This document shows, piece by piece, positions 38,340 through 47,261 of a stretch of 64,000 nucleotides of DNA. The notes under the pieces are model-generated. The model saw only the letters and a program-made list of their open reading frames with translations, had not been told where the DNA came from and did no database searches. Every line of letters begins with the position of its first letter. The first letter of the stretch is position 1. Origin of the DNA: Lysinibacillus alkalisoli (GTDB taxonomy: Bacteria > Bacillota > Bacilli > Bacillales_A > Planococcaceae); assembly GCF_014643595.1 (NCBI RefSeq), contig NZ_BMJT01000004.1, forward strand, positions 62,001-126,000, in the 5' to 3' direction. Position numbers and translations under genes: made by a program.

Positions 38340-38395
38340 GCTTGTACCTCCCCTTACGTTATCTTATAAAATAAAAGTAGGGTAAGGGAGACAGC

Positions 38396-39223
38396 TTAAT
38401 TATGCCAAGTACCATTGCGGACAAGAAAAGCAATCCAGTTTAATTTCTCGTTATGTTGGATATTGGCTAACATGCCTTTCACAATGACTTCATTAGGTTT
38501 AGATTGTTCACATTGTTGCAATAATAATTGTAAACTCTCATTATAAAAATTGTCAAATTGCTCATGTGTTAATACTTGCTTTATTTCCTTGGAAATAAGA
38601 TCAGGTGTAATAATAGTATTAATTGTTAATTCTTTTTGCTGTTCATCAATGTACCATTCTGTAGTATGCAGCACAATTAAGTCTAAGCGAGCACTCAATA
38701 CATGTGCTAAACGTGCGAAGTCATAAGGTTGTCTATGACATAATATATGATGGACATAACCATTTACTAAACCTTTTAATGTCACAAGCAAATCTGTTAA
38801 AAAAGGTAGGATGATATCACCATAAACTTGTAATAATATAGTGGTTGTTGTTTGTTCAACCAATTTATTATAATAATCGAATTGCTCAATGATTGAAGTG
38901 TTAAGTGACCATTGTTGCTGTGTATACATTGAGATAAAGGGCATTTTTTCTTCTAAAATAGTGAAGGAGAGAGCAAAGTAATGTTGTAACTTTTGGCGAG
39001 GTGGTAAGTTACTCACTTCTAAATCACTAAAGCGATTTACAATTTCTTTGAAGTAGTAGTCAAATAAATGTGTGAGTAAATCATCCTTAGACTTAAAATG
39101 TAAATAAAAAGCACCTTTAGAAATCCCACATGCTTTTGTAATATCTTCAATAGATGTCCCTTGAATGGATTGTTGTGAAAAAAGAATACCAGCTTGTTCA
39201 ATAATTAATGTTTTTTTGGACAT
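38396..39223 (-). CDS. TetR-family repressor of the RND exporter
   Basis: A 275-residue TetR-type regulator. The helix-turn-helix is at about 20-48 (SIEDITKACGISKGAFYLHF), with a long C-terminal ligand domain. It is divergent from an RND exporter gene. Two near-identical palindromes (TGACTA-nn-TAGTCA type) in the shared region flank the exporter -10 box. GGGAGGG precedes the ATG. Ligand unknown. Confidence 0.87.
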   Translation of the reverse strand: MSKKTLIIEQAGILFSQQSIQGTSIEDITKACGISKGAFYLHFKSKDDLLTHLFDYYFKEIVNRFSDLEVSNLPPRQKLQHYFALSFTILEEKMPFISMYTQQQWSLNTSIIEQFDYYNKLVEQTTTTILLQVYGDIILPFLTDLLVTLKGLVNGYVHHILCHRQPYDFARLAHVLSARLDLIVLHTTEWYIDEQQKELTINTIITPDLISKEIKQVLTHEQFDNFYNESLQLLLQQCEQSKPNEVIVKGMLANIQHNEKLNWIAFLVRNGTWHN

Positions 39224-39248
39224 ATCGTCTTGTTCCCTCCCATATGAA

Positions 39249-39300
39249 TTGACATATGACTAATTGGTCATTATTATAATTAATTATGACTAAGTAGTCA
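39249..39300 (+). promoter_or_regulatory. RND exporter promoter with two TetR-type operators
   Basis: TTGACA (39249-39254), 17 bp, TATTAT (39272-39277) is a near-ideal sigma-A promoter. Palindrome 1, TGACTAATTGGTCA (39257-39270), lies in the spacer. Palindrome 2, TGACTAAGTAGTCA (39287-39300), lies about 10 bp past the -10, at the start site. Centre-to-centre spacing is 30 bp. This is a textbook arrangement for tight repression by the adjacent TetR protein (inferred). Confidence 0.75.
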
Positions 39301-39322
39301 AAAATAGAAAGTTGGTGCACTC

Positions 39323-42300
39323 TTGAATGGAATAATAAAGTTTGTATTGAAAAATAAGTTAGCCGTTTGGTTATTGACTTTTATTATCGCTGGTGCAGGT
39401 TTATATGCAGGTACCCGCATGAAGCTAGAGACAATTCCAGATATTACAGTTCCAGTGGTTACTGTAATGACAGTCTATCCAGGGGCAACGCCTGAACAGG
39501 TGATGGATGATGTTTCAGAGCCGATTGAAAAGTCTATATCTAGCTTAAAAGGCGTAAAAAATGTACACTCTAGCTCCTACGCTAATATGTCTAGTGTACA
39601 AGTTGAGTATCGCTATGGCACAGATATGGAAGATGCTGAACGAGAAGTCAAATCGATTGTCGAAGGTTTAACTATGCCAGAGACAGTAGAAAAGCCTACG
39701 GTAGCACGTATTACGATGAATGCTTTCCCTATTGTCGCTTTAAGTGTTTCAAGTGATCAAGAGGACATTGCACAATTAACAAATACCGTAGAAAGTATTG
39801 TTAAACCTCAGTTTGACAAAATAGATGGTGTTTCTTCTGCGTCAATCTCAGGACAGCATATTAATGAGATTACTTTAAAATATCATGAAGACAAAATGGC
39901 CTCATTACAAGTAACAGAAGATACAGTTAAGCAAATGATCCAAGCTATGGATGTGCGTGCACCTTTAGGTTTGTTCCCATTTGAGGATAAAGAACAATCC
40001 GTAGTAGTTGACGGTAAATTAACGTCTGTTGAACAATTAAAAGAGTTGCAAATCCCTGTTACACCTAATGCAGATAACCCCTTACCATTTGTAAAATTAG
40101 GTGACTTAGCAGACATTAAAGAAATCGGCAAGGTTGAGTCCGTATCACGTACAAATGGTAAAAACGCCATTGCCATTCAAATTGTAAAAGGGCAAGAAGC
40201 AAATACAGTTGATGTAGTAAACGATGTTAAAGCTGTTGCAAAAGATATTGAGAAGAAGCATAGCGATTTAACATTAGATATTACACTTGACCAAGGTGAG
40301 CCCATTGAAAAGTCAATTGAAACGATGTTTAGTAAAGCTTTATTTGGTGCAGCTTTTGCTGTATTAATTATTTTACTATTCTTGCGCGATTGGCGCTCAA
40401 CTATTATTTCTATTATATCGATTCCGTTATCAATTTTAATTGCTTTTGTGATTTTAAATCAAATGGACATTACATTAAATATGATGACTTTAGGTGCAAT
40501 GACAGTAGCAATTGGTCGAGTGATTGATGACTCCATTGTTGTTGTGGAGAATATTTATCGCCGAATTCATTTAAAGAACGAGCCATTAAAAGGCCGTGCT
40601 TTAATTCGAGCAGCAACAATTGAAATGTTTAGACCTATTATGTCGTCTACATTAGTAACAGTAGCTGTATTTGCACCATTAGTATTTGTGGGTGGCATGG
40701 TTGGTGAGTTATTTATGCCGTTTGCCTTAACAATGACCTTCGCATTAGGGGCTTCTTTACTTGTAGCGATTACGATTGTACCTGCACTATCGCATACTTT
40801 ATTCAAAAAACAAATGTTAGGTACAGCTAAAAAGCCTGCAAAACATAAAGAACACGGTAAACTAGCTCACGGTTACCGTAACATATTGAACTGGACATTA
40901 AATCATAAATTGATAACAACGATGGCATCAATTGCAGTCCTAGTAGCAAGTTTATTCCTAATACCGAAAATTGGATTTAGCTTTTTGCCAGAAGATGACC
41001 AAAAAGTAATGTATTTAACGTATACACCTGAAGCAGGAGAATTACGTGAGGATACGTTGAAAAATGTAGCGGTTGTAGAAGAAAAAATGATGGCTAATAA
41101 AGATGTCAAAACCGTTCAAATGTCTATTGGAGGTAATGACAATGCCATGATGGGTGGCGGAGCAGATGGCTCATTAATGTTCATTATCTTTGATGCAGAT
41201 ACAAAAGATTTTACAAATAAAAAAGAAAAGTTAACAAAAGAAGTAACAAGTTTAAAACAATCGGGCACATGGAAGAGCCAAGATTTTGGCATGACAGGCT
41301 CAACAAATGAAGTAAGCTATACTGTTTACGGTGAAACGATTGAAGATTTAGAAAAAGTAACAAAAGAATTACAAGATAAGATGGTAGCATCAAAAGAAAT
41401 TAAAGATGCAAAAACTAGCTTATCAGATCGTTTTGATGAATATACATTACAAATTGACCGCGAAAAAGTAGAACAAAATGGATTGACTACCATTCAAGTA
41501 GCTATGTTATTAAATCCTAATACGCCTACAGAAAAGCTAACTACACTACAAAAAGATGGTAAGGATGTTAACGTAATTGTTGAAAAAACAAAAGAAGCAC
41601 CAAAGAATTTTGATGCCGTTTTAGAGACAGATATTCCTACACCATTAGGTAAAACGATTAAAGTTAAAGATGTTGTGACCGTACAAGAAGGTAGCGCAGC
41701 GAATAAAATTGATCGTCAAAGTAGTCGTTTATTTGCTACAGTATCGGCTACAGTCCAAGGCGATGATGTAACGAAGGCAACAAGCGAGATTAATAAAATC
41801 GTAGATAAACTTGATGTACCAAAAGGTGTCGAAATTGAAACAGGCGGGGTAGCGGCTGACATGGTAGAAGCATTTACACAGTTAGCACTTGCTATGGTAG
41901 CAGCTATTGCAATCGTCTACTTTATTTTAGTTGTCACATTTGGTGAAGGCTTAGCGCCGTTTGCTATTCTGTTCTCACTACCATTCACAGTAATCGGTAC
42001 GTTGGTGGCTTTATTTATTGCAGGCGAAACCATTTCGGTATCTGTATTAATGGGGTTACTGATGTTAATTGGTATTGTAGTAACGAATGCCATTGTATTA
42101 GTAGATCGCATCATCCACATGGAGCACGATGGTAAACCAATGCGTGAAGCAATATTAGAGGCAGGGATGACACGTTTGCGTCCGATCCTGATGACAGCAA
42201 TTGCAACAATTGGCGCGTTAATACCTTTAGCTATTGGAGCAGAGGGTAGTGGTTTAATCTCCAAAGGTTTAGGGATTACAGTAATCGGTGGTTTAATTAG

Positions 42301-42391
42301 TTCTACTATATTAACACTTGTTATTGTACCTGTAGTGTATGAGTTTATTTCAAAGTTATTAAAGAAAAATCGTCTACAAACAGAAGAATAA
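39323..42391 (+). CDS. RND-family efflux transporter (SwrC/AcrB-like)
   Basis: A 1022-residue 12-helix RND protein with the usual two repeats. The proton-relay aspartates are in GRVIDDSIVVVENI (about residue 395). It closely follows the SwrC/YerP type of Bacilli (KNKLAVWLL ... MKLETIPDITVPVVTV). Substrates of relatives include surfactin and other lipophilic molecules. No membrane-fusion partner is encoded nearby, which is usual for Gram-positive members. The start is TTG with a weak site (GGTG); there is no better in-frame start. A TetR-controlled promoter precedes it. Confidence 0.9.
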   Translation: MNGIIKFVLKNKLAVWLLTFIIAGAGLYAGTRMKLETIPDITVPVVTVMTVYPGATPEQVMDDVSEPIEKSISSLKGVKNVHSSSYANMSSVQVEYRYGTDMEDAEREVKSIVEGLTMPETVEKPTVARITMNAFPIVALSVSSDQEDIAQLTNTVESIVKPQFDKIDGVSSASISGQHINEITLKYHEDKMASLQVTEDTVKQMIQAMDVRAPLGLFPFEDKEQSVVVDGKLTSVEQLKELQIPVTPNADNPLPFVKLGDLADIKEIGKVESVSRTNGKNAIAIQIVKGQEANTVDVVNDVKAVAKDIEKKHSDLTLDITLDQGEPIEKSIETMFSKALFGAAFAVLIILLFLRDWRSTIISIISIPLSILIAFVILNQMDITLNMMTLGAMTVAIGRVIDDSIVVVENIYRRIHLKNEPLKGRALIRAATIEMFRPIMSSTLVTVAVFAPLVFVGGMVGELFMPFALTMTFALGASLLVAITIVPALSHTLFKKQMLGTAKKPAKHKEHGKLAHGYRNILNWTLNHKLITTMASIAVLVASLFLIPKIGFSFLPEDDQKVMYLTYTPEAGELREDTLKNVAVVEEKMMANKDVKTVQMSIGGNDNAMMGGGADGSLMFIIFDADTKDFTNKKEKLTKEVTSLKQSGTWKSQDFGMTGSTNEVSYTVYGETIEDLEKVTKELQDKMVASKEIKDAKTSLSDRFDEYTLQIDREKVEQNGLTTIQVAMLLNPNTPTEKLTTLQKDGKDVNVIVEKTKEAPKNFDAVLETDIPTPLGKTIKVKDVVTVQEGSAANKIDRQSSRLFATVSATVQGDDVTKATSEINKIVDKLDVPKGVEIETGGVAADMVEAFTQLALAMVAAIAIVYFILVVTFGEGLAPFAILFSLPFTVIGTLVALFIAGETISVSVLMGLLMLIGIVVTNAIVLVDRIIHMEHDGKPMREAILEAGMTRLRPILMTAIATIGALIPLAIGAEGSGLISKGLGITVIGGLISSTILTLVIVPVVYEFISKLLKKNRLQTEE

Positions 42392-42397
42392 GAAATG

Positions 42398-42431
42398 AGA
42401 AAAAGTCTCTTACGATGAGGCTTTTTCTTTT
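42398..42431 (+). terminator. terminator of the RND gene
   Basis: A 12-bp stem (AGAAAAAGTCTC / GAGGCTTTTTCT, one G-T pair), 7-nt loop, short T-run. Confidence 0.8.
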
Positions 42432-42585
42432 GCTTTAATTAGCTAGATAGGTAATAGTAGGTGCTAATTTACTCGTTAATTTACAAAAAATAAGCGTTAT
42501 TTCGGAATTTTCTTTAATGTCAATAATTAAATGAGCATGGACAATGCTGTTCTATTAGGCGTAAAATGGGGATTATGATAAGGAG

Positions 42586-42972
42586 GTGGACCTCATACGT
42601 ATAATACGAACTATTTTTCAAATTGTGATTTTATATGTGTTTTATTTAGTAGGTACATGGATAGTTACAGTTACAGGTCTACCGTTACCAGGTAGCATTA
42701 TTGGTTTATTATTATTATCAATTGGATTATTTACTAAAATAATTAATGTAAAATTGATTGAAGCAGGCGCCAGTTTTCTTATTGGTGTCTTAACGATTTT
42801 CTTTATCCCTGCAACAGTAGGGATTGTAAAATATCCAGAGTTATTATCTTCTAATGGGGCCAAACTAATTTTAGCTGTATTATGTAGCTCGGTCTTAACG
42901 ATTTACATTACAGGCGTTTTTACAAAGTATGTAGAAAAAAAGTCGCTTGTTAAGAAGGAGGAAGAACTATGA
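42586..42972 (+). CDS. CidA/LrgA family membrane protein
   Basis: A protein of about 125-128 residues with four helices and the family motif LPLPGSIIGLLLL (about 30-42). CidA/LrgA-LrgB pairs are holin-like; in B. subtilis such a pair (PftAB) takes up pyruvate. The start is unclear: a perfect AGGAGG (42581-42586) overlaps the only canonical codon, GTG 42586. An ATA at 42595 sits at the proper 8-nt distance and would give a typical N-terminus. Its stop overlaps the lrgB start (ATGA). No lytST-type regulator is nearby. Confidence 0.82.
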   Translation: MDLIRIIRTIFQIVILYVFYLVGTWIVTVTGLPLPGSIIGLLLLSIGLFTKIINVKLIEAGASFLIGVLTIFFIPATVGIVKYPELLSSNGAKLILAVLCSSVLTIYITGVFTKYVEKKSLVKKEEEL

Positions 42973-43646
42973 TTGCAATAGGCATCATTGTAAGTACATG
43001 CCTCGTCTTTTACTTGATGACAAAATTATATCAACGCTTCCCTACGACTTTTTTGTTACCAATATTAACAACGACTACACTTACGATTACTATTATATTA
43101 TTTTTTGACATACCTTATGAAACATATATGCAAGGTGGCGAATGGCTTAATAAAATGCTAGGACCAGCCGTTGTAGCATTAGCTTATCCTTTATACAATC
43201 AACGAGAGCTCATAAGAAAGTATCGTGTTGCTATTTTATCTAGCATTGTCTTTGCTTTATTGTCGGGTTTGATTAGCGTATATGTGTTTACTAAATTAGC
43301 AGGTATTAGTACACAATGGATGTTAACGGCTTTGCCTAAGTCATTAACTACGCCAATTGCGATGCAAGTAAGCGAATCTATAGGTGGTATTCCGTCGTTA
43401 GCTGCTGTCCTAGTCATGGTAGCAGGGTTTACAGGTGCAATTTTAGGGCCATTAATTATTAAGATAGGTCGAATTGATACAGCAATTAGCAGAGGCGTAG
43501 CGCTTGGTAGTGCTTCGCATGGAGTAGGGGTTTCTAAATTAAAAGACTACGGTGAAAAAGAGTTATCTGTAGGTTCTTTAGCAATGGGAATGAGCGCAGT
43601 TATTGGTGCTTTTGTCTGTCCGATTTTTGCTTATCTTATTATGTGA
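42969..43646 (+). CDS. lrgB: LrgB/CidB family membrane protein
   Basis: A 225-residue protein with seven or eight helices and the LrgB signature (SHGVGVSKLKDYGE-type region near 176-190, and MSAVIGAFVCP at the C-terminus). It works with the LrgA-like protein, with which it overlaps by 4 bp. AAGGAGG precedes the ATG. The pair may be a pyruvate or small-acid facilitator rather than a lysis factor; undecided from sequence. Confidence 0.88.
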   Translation: MIAIGIIVSTCLVFYLMTKLYQRFPTTFLLPILTTTTLTITIILFFDIPYETYMQGGEWLNKMLGPAVVALAYPLYNQRELIRKYRVAILSSIVFALLSGLISVYVFTKLAGISTQWMLTALPKSLTTPIAMQVSESIGGIPSLAAVLVMVAGFTGAILGPLIIKIGRIDTAISRGVALGSASHGVGVSKLKDYGEKELSVGSLAMGMSAVIGAFVCPIFAYLIM

Positions 43647-43653
43647 GAAGAAC

Positions 43654-43695
43654 AGTACGACTGAAAAGGATGGCTCAGTCGTACTTTATTTTTTG
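43654..43695. terminator. terminator between lrgB and the membrane protein gene
   Basis: An 11-bp perfect stem (AGTACGACTGA / TCAGTCGTACT) with a 10-nt loop, followed by TTATTTTTT. It overlaps the 3' end of the convergent gene. Confidence 0.88.
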
Positions 43696-44075
43696 TGAGT
43701 ATACGTTTTACGATATGTAGCTAATAGCATCATAAATAGAAGATGAATCACAATCCACCCGCTTAATGCCCATATCGTAATGGGGAAAGATTGAATAGCA
43801 ATCGTTGATAAGATGAAATATAAAAATAGGGTAATAAAAAATAAACTCACAATATAGATTTTTTGATAACGGGCGGGTAAAGAGATAAAAATAACATAAA
43901 TTACAGTCGTCGTTAACAAATGATACGTAAAGTCTAAAACAATCGTTGAATTAGGCCATATAAAATCTACATTTAACAATAATTTCACAAGTGTAGTAGA
44001 AAATAAGCCATCCCATATGGATGCTGTTACTACTAAAAAAACGGTTAATAGGATAATCCGTATCACATGTTTCAA
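43686..44075 (-). CDS. small membrane protein of unknown function
   Basis: I do not recognise this protein. From the TTG at 44075 (GAGGTG 6 nt upstream) it has 129 residues and four predicted transmembrane helices, with a basic C-terminus (TYRKTYTHKK). The open frame continues to 44225, but that part overlaps the oppositely oriented DUF1722 gene and has no good start site. It is divergent from that gene with only 32 bp between start codons. Confidence 0.6.
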   Translation of the reverse strand: MKHVIRIILLTVFLVVTASIWDGLFSTTLVKLLLNVDFIWPNSTIVLDFTYHLLTTTVIYVIFISLPARYQKIYIVSLFFITLFLYFILSTIAIQSFPITIWALSGWIVIHLLFMMLLATYRKTYTHKK

Positions 44076-44107
44076 ATCATTCACCTCACAATATAAGGAG
44101 TGATAAA

Positions 44108-44473
44108 ATGCGTGCTCAAGTTGAACGTCGTTGGCGAGAAGAAAAATACCATGTACTTTATTATAGTCAAAAACATTATTTAGCCATAAGACAAGCATTA
44201 AAGGATACTCAAATAACAATAACACAATTAGAGCAAATGATCATTGAAGCCAAACATCAAGTACTAACGATTGGCAATATGCGTAACACGTATGAACATA
44301 TGTGGGGCTATTTTAAAAAGAAGGCAAACGACAGTGAAAAGACGCACTTCCATCAGTTGCTGAGAGAACTCACCGTTGAAGATGATAGTGAATTGAATCG
44401 TTATACCTATGAGTTGGCAAAGAAATATGAAGTGACTTACCTACTTCATAGTACCCTGTTAAAGGTAGAATAG
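44108..44473 (+). CDS. DUF1722/YbgA-like domain protein
   Basis: A 121-residue soluble protein matching the DUF1722 (YbgA) domain: RWREEKYHVLYYSQKHY near the start and HMWGYFKKKANDSEKTHF (about 64-81) in the middle. In E. coli the domain sits next to photolyase, but its role is unknown. Here it stands alone. AAGGAGTG precedes the ATG. Because the start is 32 bp from that of the divergent gene, its promoter must lie inside the neighbour, or the promoters overlap. Confidence 0.75.
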   Translation: MRAQVERRWREEKYHVLYYSQKHYLAIRQALKDTQITITQLEQMIIEAKHQVLTIGNMRNTYEHMWGYFKKKANDSEKTHFHQLLRELTVEDDSELNRYTYELAKKYEVTYLLHSTLLKVE

Positions 44474-44502
44474 CGTATACTATAAAAGAGGGGAGGATGA
44501 CT

Positions 44503-45162
44503 ATGATTGATGAGAAAAGTGTTGTTAATAGTACACTATTGTATTTATTGCAAACTAGTAATACACAAGTGAAGGCAGCTAATAATTTTCAAGAATTAGC
44601 CCAATCTTATTTGCAAACAAAACGCATAACACCATCAGAGCTACAGCAATTATTTACGTACTACATGACACATTTACCAGCTTTTAAAGCAATGACCATT
44701 CAATTACATGAAGAAACGATCGCTTTACTTACAGATGAAAAAGAAATGATGTATGAATTGCCATCTCACTTTTTTGAGCAAGTGAATACAAAGCCAGAAT
44801 GGTTGGCTAATGTATTTGCAGAAGTGACAGCATTAACCGCATCATTAAAAGGGCAGACAATATGGCAGAAGGAGGTTTTACCAATGTCAGAACAAACTAC
44901 ATTTGACCAATTACGCTTAGCGATAAAAAACTTATATAAAAATAGTGATAATAATGTGCGTCACCAAATTAAGCCATTATTAGGCGAATTACTTGCGATT
45001 GAATGTGCTTATGAAGAAGAAGAAGATTGGCAGACGGCCTTACTACAAATGCAAGATACATTATATGAATTAGATTTGGATACAAAAGAGAGTTTGAAGA
45101 TGCAAGTACGTTTGTTGAAAATGATTACATACATAATACGTGAGAATGATAGCATTTCGTAA
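44503..45162 (+). CDS. hypothetical helical protein
   Basis: I do not recognise this protein. It has 219 residues from ATG 44503 (GGGAGG 6 nt upstream; the ATG at 44497 abuts the site). It is soluble, mostly helical and rich in Glu, Gln and Leu, with no signal peptide, membrane helix or Cys/His motif. It may be two similar helical halves (1-110 and 130-219). It probably shares a transcript with the DUF1722 gene 29 bp upstream, although a TATACT at 44476 could be its own -10. It ends at a terminator shared with the methyltransferase gene. Confidence 0.62.
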   Translation: MIDEKSVVNSTLLYLLQTSNTQVKAANNFQELAQSYLQTKRITPSELQQLFTYYMTHLPAFKAMTIQLHEETIALLTDEKEMMYELPSHFFEQVNTKPEWLANVFAEVTALTASLKGQTIWQKEVLPMSEQTTFDQLRLAIKNLYKNSDNNVRHQIKPLLGELLAIECAYEEEEDWQTALLQMQDTLYELDLDTKESLKMQVRLLKMITYIIRENDSIS

Positions 45163-45170
45163 AAATGCAT

Positions 45171-45219
45171 AATAACCGAGCTAAATCAAATGTGAAATTT
45201 GATCGCTCGGTTATTTTTT
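45171..45219. terminator. bidirectional terminator with nested stem
   Basis: The outer stem AATAACCGAGC / GCTCGGTTATT encloses an inner ATCAAAT / ATTTGAT stem; six T residues follow. It serves the hypothetical gene and the convergent methyltransferase gene. Confidence 0.88.
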
Positions 45220-45817
45220 AGCAAGTCTTTTGTATAATAAATTGCACAGTATGAGCGAGCCCAGTGTGTAAAATTCCTTCAGTACGCATCTGTTCGCCTG
45301 TAAAGAAATGCAGTATTTTATGATGTTCACACCATGCTAGTACTTGTTTAGCATCATATAACCAGTCTTGATCGGGTGGGCCACCAGTTTTATAGTGTAA
45401 TTGTGTTTCACTATATACTTCGATCATTACAATGCCACCTTGTTTTACACTAGTCATTATTTTGTCTAATACATGAAATTGATCTGTCTTATGAAAGTGC
45501 CCAAAAACCATAATCGCACCATCAAACTGCTGTACAGGTAAATCATCATTGATAAGGTCACATAATACAGTATTCACAGTAACCTGATTTTTATTAGCTA
45601 ATTGTGTAGTTTTAGTTAAGCCACTCTCAGCGTAATCAAAAGCCGTAACTACATGCCCCTTTTGTGCTAAAAATACAGCATTGCGTCCTTCACCTTCTGC
45701 AAAGGCTGCAATCTCTTTGTGGTCTTGTAAAGCGTCCACATGGCTTTTAATAAAAGCATTTGGGCTTTCACCATACATATATTGTGCTGTATCAAAACGC
45801 TTGTGCCAAGTATTCAT
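45218..45817 (-). CDS. class I SAM-dependent methyltransferase (TehB-like)
   Basis: A 199-residue Rossmann methyltransferase. The SAM-binding motif I is FAEGEGRNAVFLA (about 38-50), the acidic motif II is AFDYAESG, and VFGHFH forms the motif IV region. The EGRNA form is shared with TehB-like tellurite/thiopurine-type methyltransferases. AGGAG precedes the ATG. Substrate not inferable. Confidence 0.83.
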   Translation of the reverse strand: MNTWHKRFDTAQYMYGESPNAFIKSHVDALQDHKEIAAFAEGEGRNAVFLAQKGHVVTAFDYAESGLTKTTQLANKNQVTVNTVLCDLINDDLPVQQFDGAIMVFGHFHKTDQFHVLDKIMTSVKQGGIVMIEVYSETQLHYKTGGPPDQDWLYDAKQVLAWCEHHKILHFFTGEQMRTEGILHTGLAHTVQFIIQKTC

Positions 45818-45938
45818 AATTTCACACTCCTATTACATGTAGTGTAGCGAAAAAGATAAAATTAAGCGAATCGTATGTTTGCAACCATATGTATAATTTG
45901 GTTAAATGAAGCTATTATAAATAAAGGTGTGTTTTAGT

Positions 45939-46211
45939 ATGGATTACTCTTATCCGTTATTACCCGAGTGGACAACAGAAGAAATGATTGATGTAGTAGC
46001 CTTTTTTGAAGCGGTTGAACAAGCTTATGAAAAGGGAATTCAACAAGCGCTATTTATGGCTAAATACAAACGCTTCAAAGAGATTGTACCATCGCAAGCT
46101 GAAGAAAAAACATTATGTAAACAATATGAAAAGGGGAGTGGTTACATTCCTTATCACGTTGTAAAGCTAGCGAAAGCAAGTGAACCAAATAGAAAACTTC
46201 AGTTAAAATAA
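45939..46211 (+). CDS. yktA: UPF0223 family protein YktA
   Basis: A 90-residue small soluble protein with the family pattern YxYPL...WTTEEM...VVxFFEAVExAYEKG and KYKRFKEIVPSxAEEK. Its function is unknown. ATG 45939 follows AAAGGTG by 9 nt; the frame open to 45927 has no site. Convergent with yktB, as in B. subtilis. Confidence 0.88.
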   Translation: MDYSYPLLPEWTTEEMIDVVAFFEAVEQAYEKGIQQALFMAKYKRFKEIVPSQAEEKTLCKQYEKGSGYIPYHVVKLAKASEPNRKLQLK

Positions 46212-46213
46212 AT

Positions 46214-46257
46214 AAAAACCCAAAACATCACTGATTTTGTGAATGTTTTGGGTTTTT
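46214..46257. terminator. terminator between yktA and yktB
   Basis: A 15-bp perfect stem (AAAAACCCAAAACAT / ATGTTTTGGGTTTTT), A- and T-flanked on both sides, so probably bidirectional. Confidence 0.92.
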
Positions 46258-46310
46258 ATTGTTATACGTATAAATTTATATGACATGTGACGATATCATT
46301 TATATAAGCA

Positions 46311-46928
46311 TTAATGAGCCTCTTGCATAATACGATATATTGGAAGCAATGCTTCAAATGTTTCTTCAACAAATTGTTTAAAGTCTGAATGAGATAATGT
46401 AATAGCTGTCTCTTTACTAATGTGACGACCAATAAGGAATTCGGCTTTTTTTATTTGCGTCATACGTTGTAGTAAAGCAGTTGTCTCCTCAGCAACAGGG
46501 AAAGCGGGTTTTTCCATATGGTTACCTGACACAACAAAGTCTTTTGGTAATGCGTGTAGTATGTCTTCTTGTTGCAAAAGTTGTTGGGCTATCGCCATTT
46601 TTGTAGGCACTTCATAAATGACTGCAACAACGATAAAAATATGGCTATCCCACATCCCAATTTGAAAATGAGGTAGCATCTTATAGCCTCGCTTATTTGG
46701 TGCAAAGGCTACCCAAGTATCGTTAGGTGGGTTAATTGTACGTCTAGCATGTTTAGCTACATGAGGGAAAAATTCTTCACCTAAAGATATAGAGAAATAA
46801 CTTGCAAAGTGTTCGCCAAGGTCTTGAAGTTTGGGTTGGATAAGTTGTTGTAAAGCGGTCATACGAGGTGTTAAACCTTCAATTTCAAAAACCTCGAAAT
46901 CTTGCTTTGTCCAAAAAAAATCTTTCAT
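46311..46928 (-). CDS. yktB: UPF0637 (DUF1054) family protein YktB
   Basis: A 205-residue soluble protein matching YktB in length and sequence (FWTKQDFEVFEIEGL at the start, FSISLGEEFFPHVAKHARR near 64). Function unknown. The start is ATG 46928 with AAGGAAG; the frame open to 47057 is a shadow over the divergent promoter. Paired divergently with ykzI. Confidence 0.88.
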   Translation of the reverse strand: MKDFFWTKQDFEVFEIEGLTPRMTALQQLIQPKLQDLGEHFASYFSISLGEEFFPHVAKHARRTINPPNDTWVAFAPNKRGYKMLPHFQIGMWDSHIFIVVAVIYEVPTKMAIAQQLLQQEDILHALPKDFVVSGNHMEKPAFPVAEETTALLQRMTQIKKAEFLIGRHISKETAITLSHSDFKQFVEETFEALLPIYRIMQEAH

Positions 46929-47048
46929 TTTTGCCACTTCCTTTTCTGTTTCTAGGTTTATTATGCGCAAAAACGGGGGAAAAATGAAGTAAGAAGCTAT
47001 CAGCTTTAGAACTACAACAACTCCTATTAAAAAAGGAAGGTGTTTATA

Positions 47049-47246
47049 ATGAAACAAGTTGTCAAAATGGTACGTAAATCAGACATTGAGAAACAATACA
47101 CTCTGATGCTTCAACTCGAATTGGATTATGAATTAGCCACGTTATTTGATGCGATGCAGCAACATAACGAGAAAGATATAGAGAAAAGTAAAAAGCGATT
47201 AGCAGAAATTCATAAGGAGCTTGAAGTGCTACATGTGTATGCTTAG
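47049..47246 (+). CDS. ykzI: YkzI-type small protein
   Basis: A 65-residue soluble, charged, largely helical protein in the same position as B. subtilis ykzI, between yktB and yktC. AAGGAAGGTG precedes ATG 47049. Function unknown. It ends with its own terminator. Confidence 0.75.
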   Translation: MKQVVKMVRKSDIEKQYTLMLQLELDYELATLFDAMQQHNEKDIEKSKKRLAEIHKELEVLHVYA

Positions 47247-47261
47247 AATTATACCGGGATA

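Noticed and set aside
42575-42604. Nine-codon ORF (ATG ATA AGG ...) overlapping the lrgA ribosome-binding site
   Set aside because: It spans the AGGAGG itself, has only a weak site upstream and no leader-peptide features; most likely chance.
44076-44225. N-terminal extension of the membrane protein gene (to 44225)
   Set aside because: It overlaps the DUF1722 gene in antisense and lacks a ribosome-binding site; TTG 44075 is well supported.
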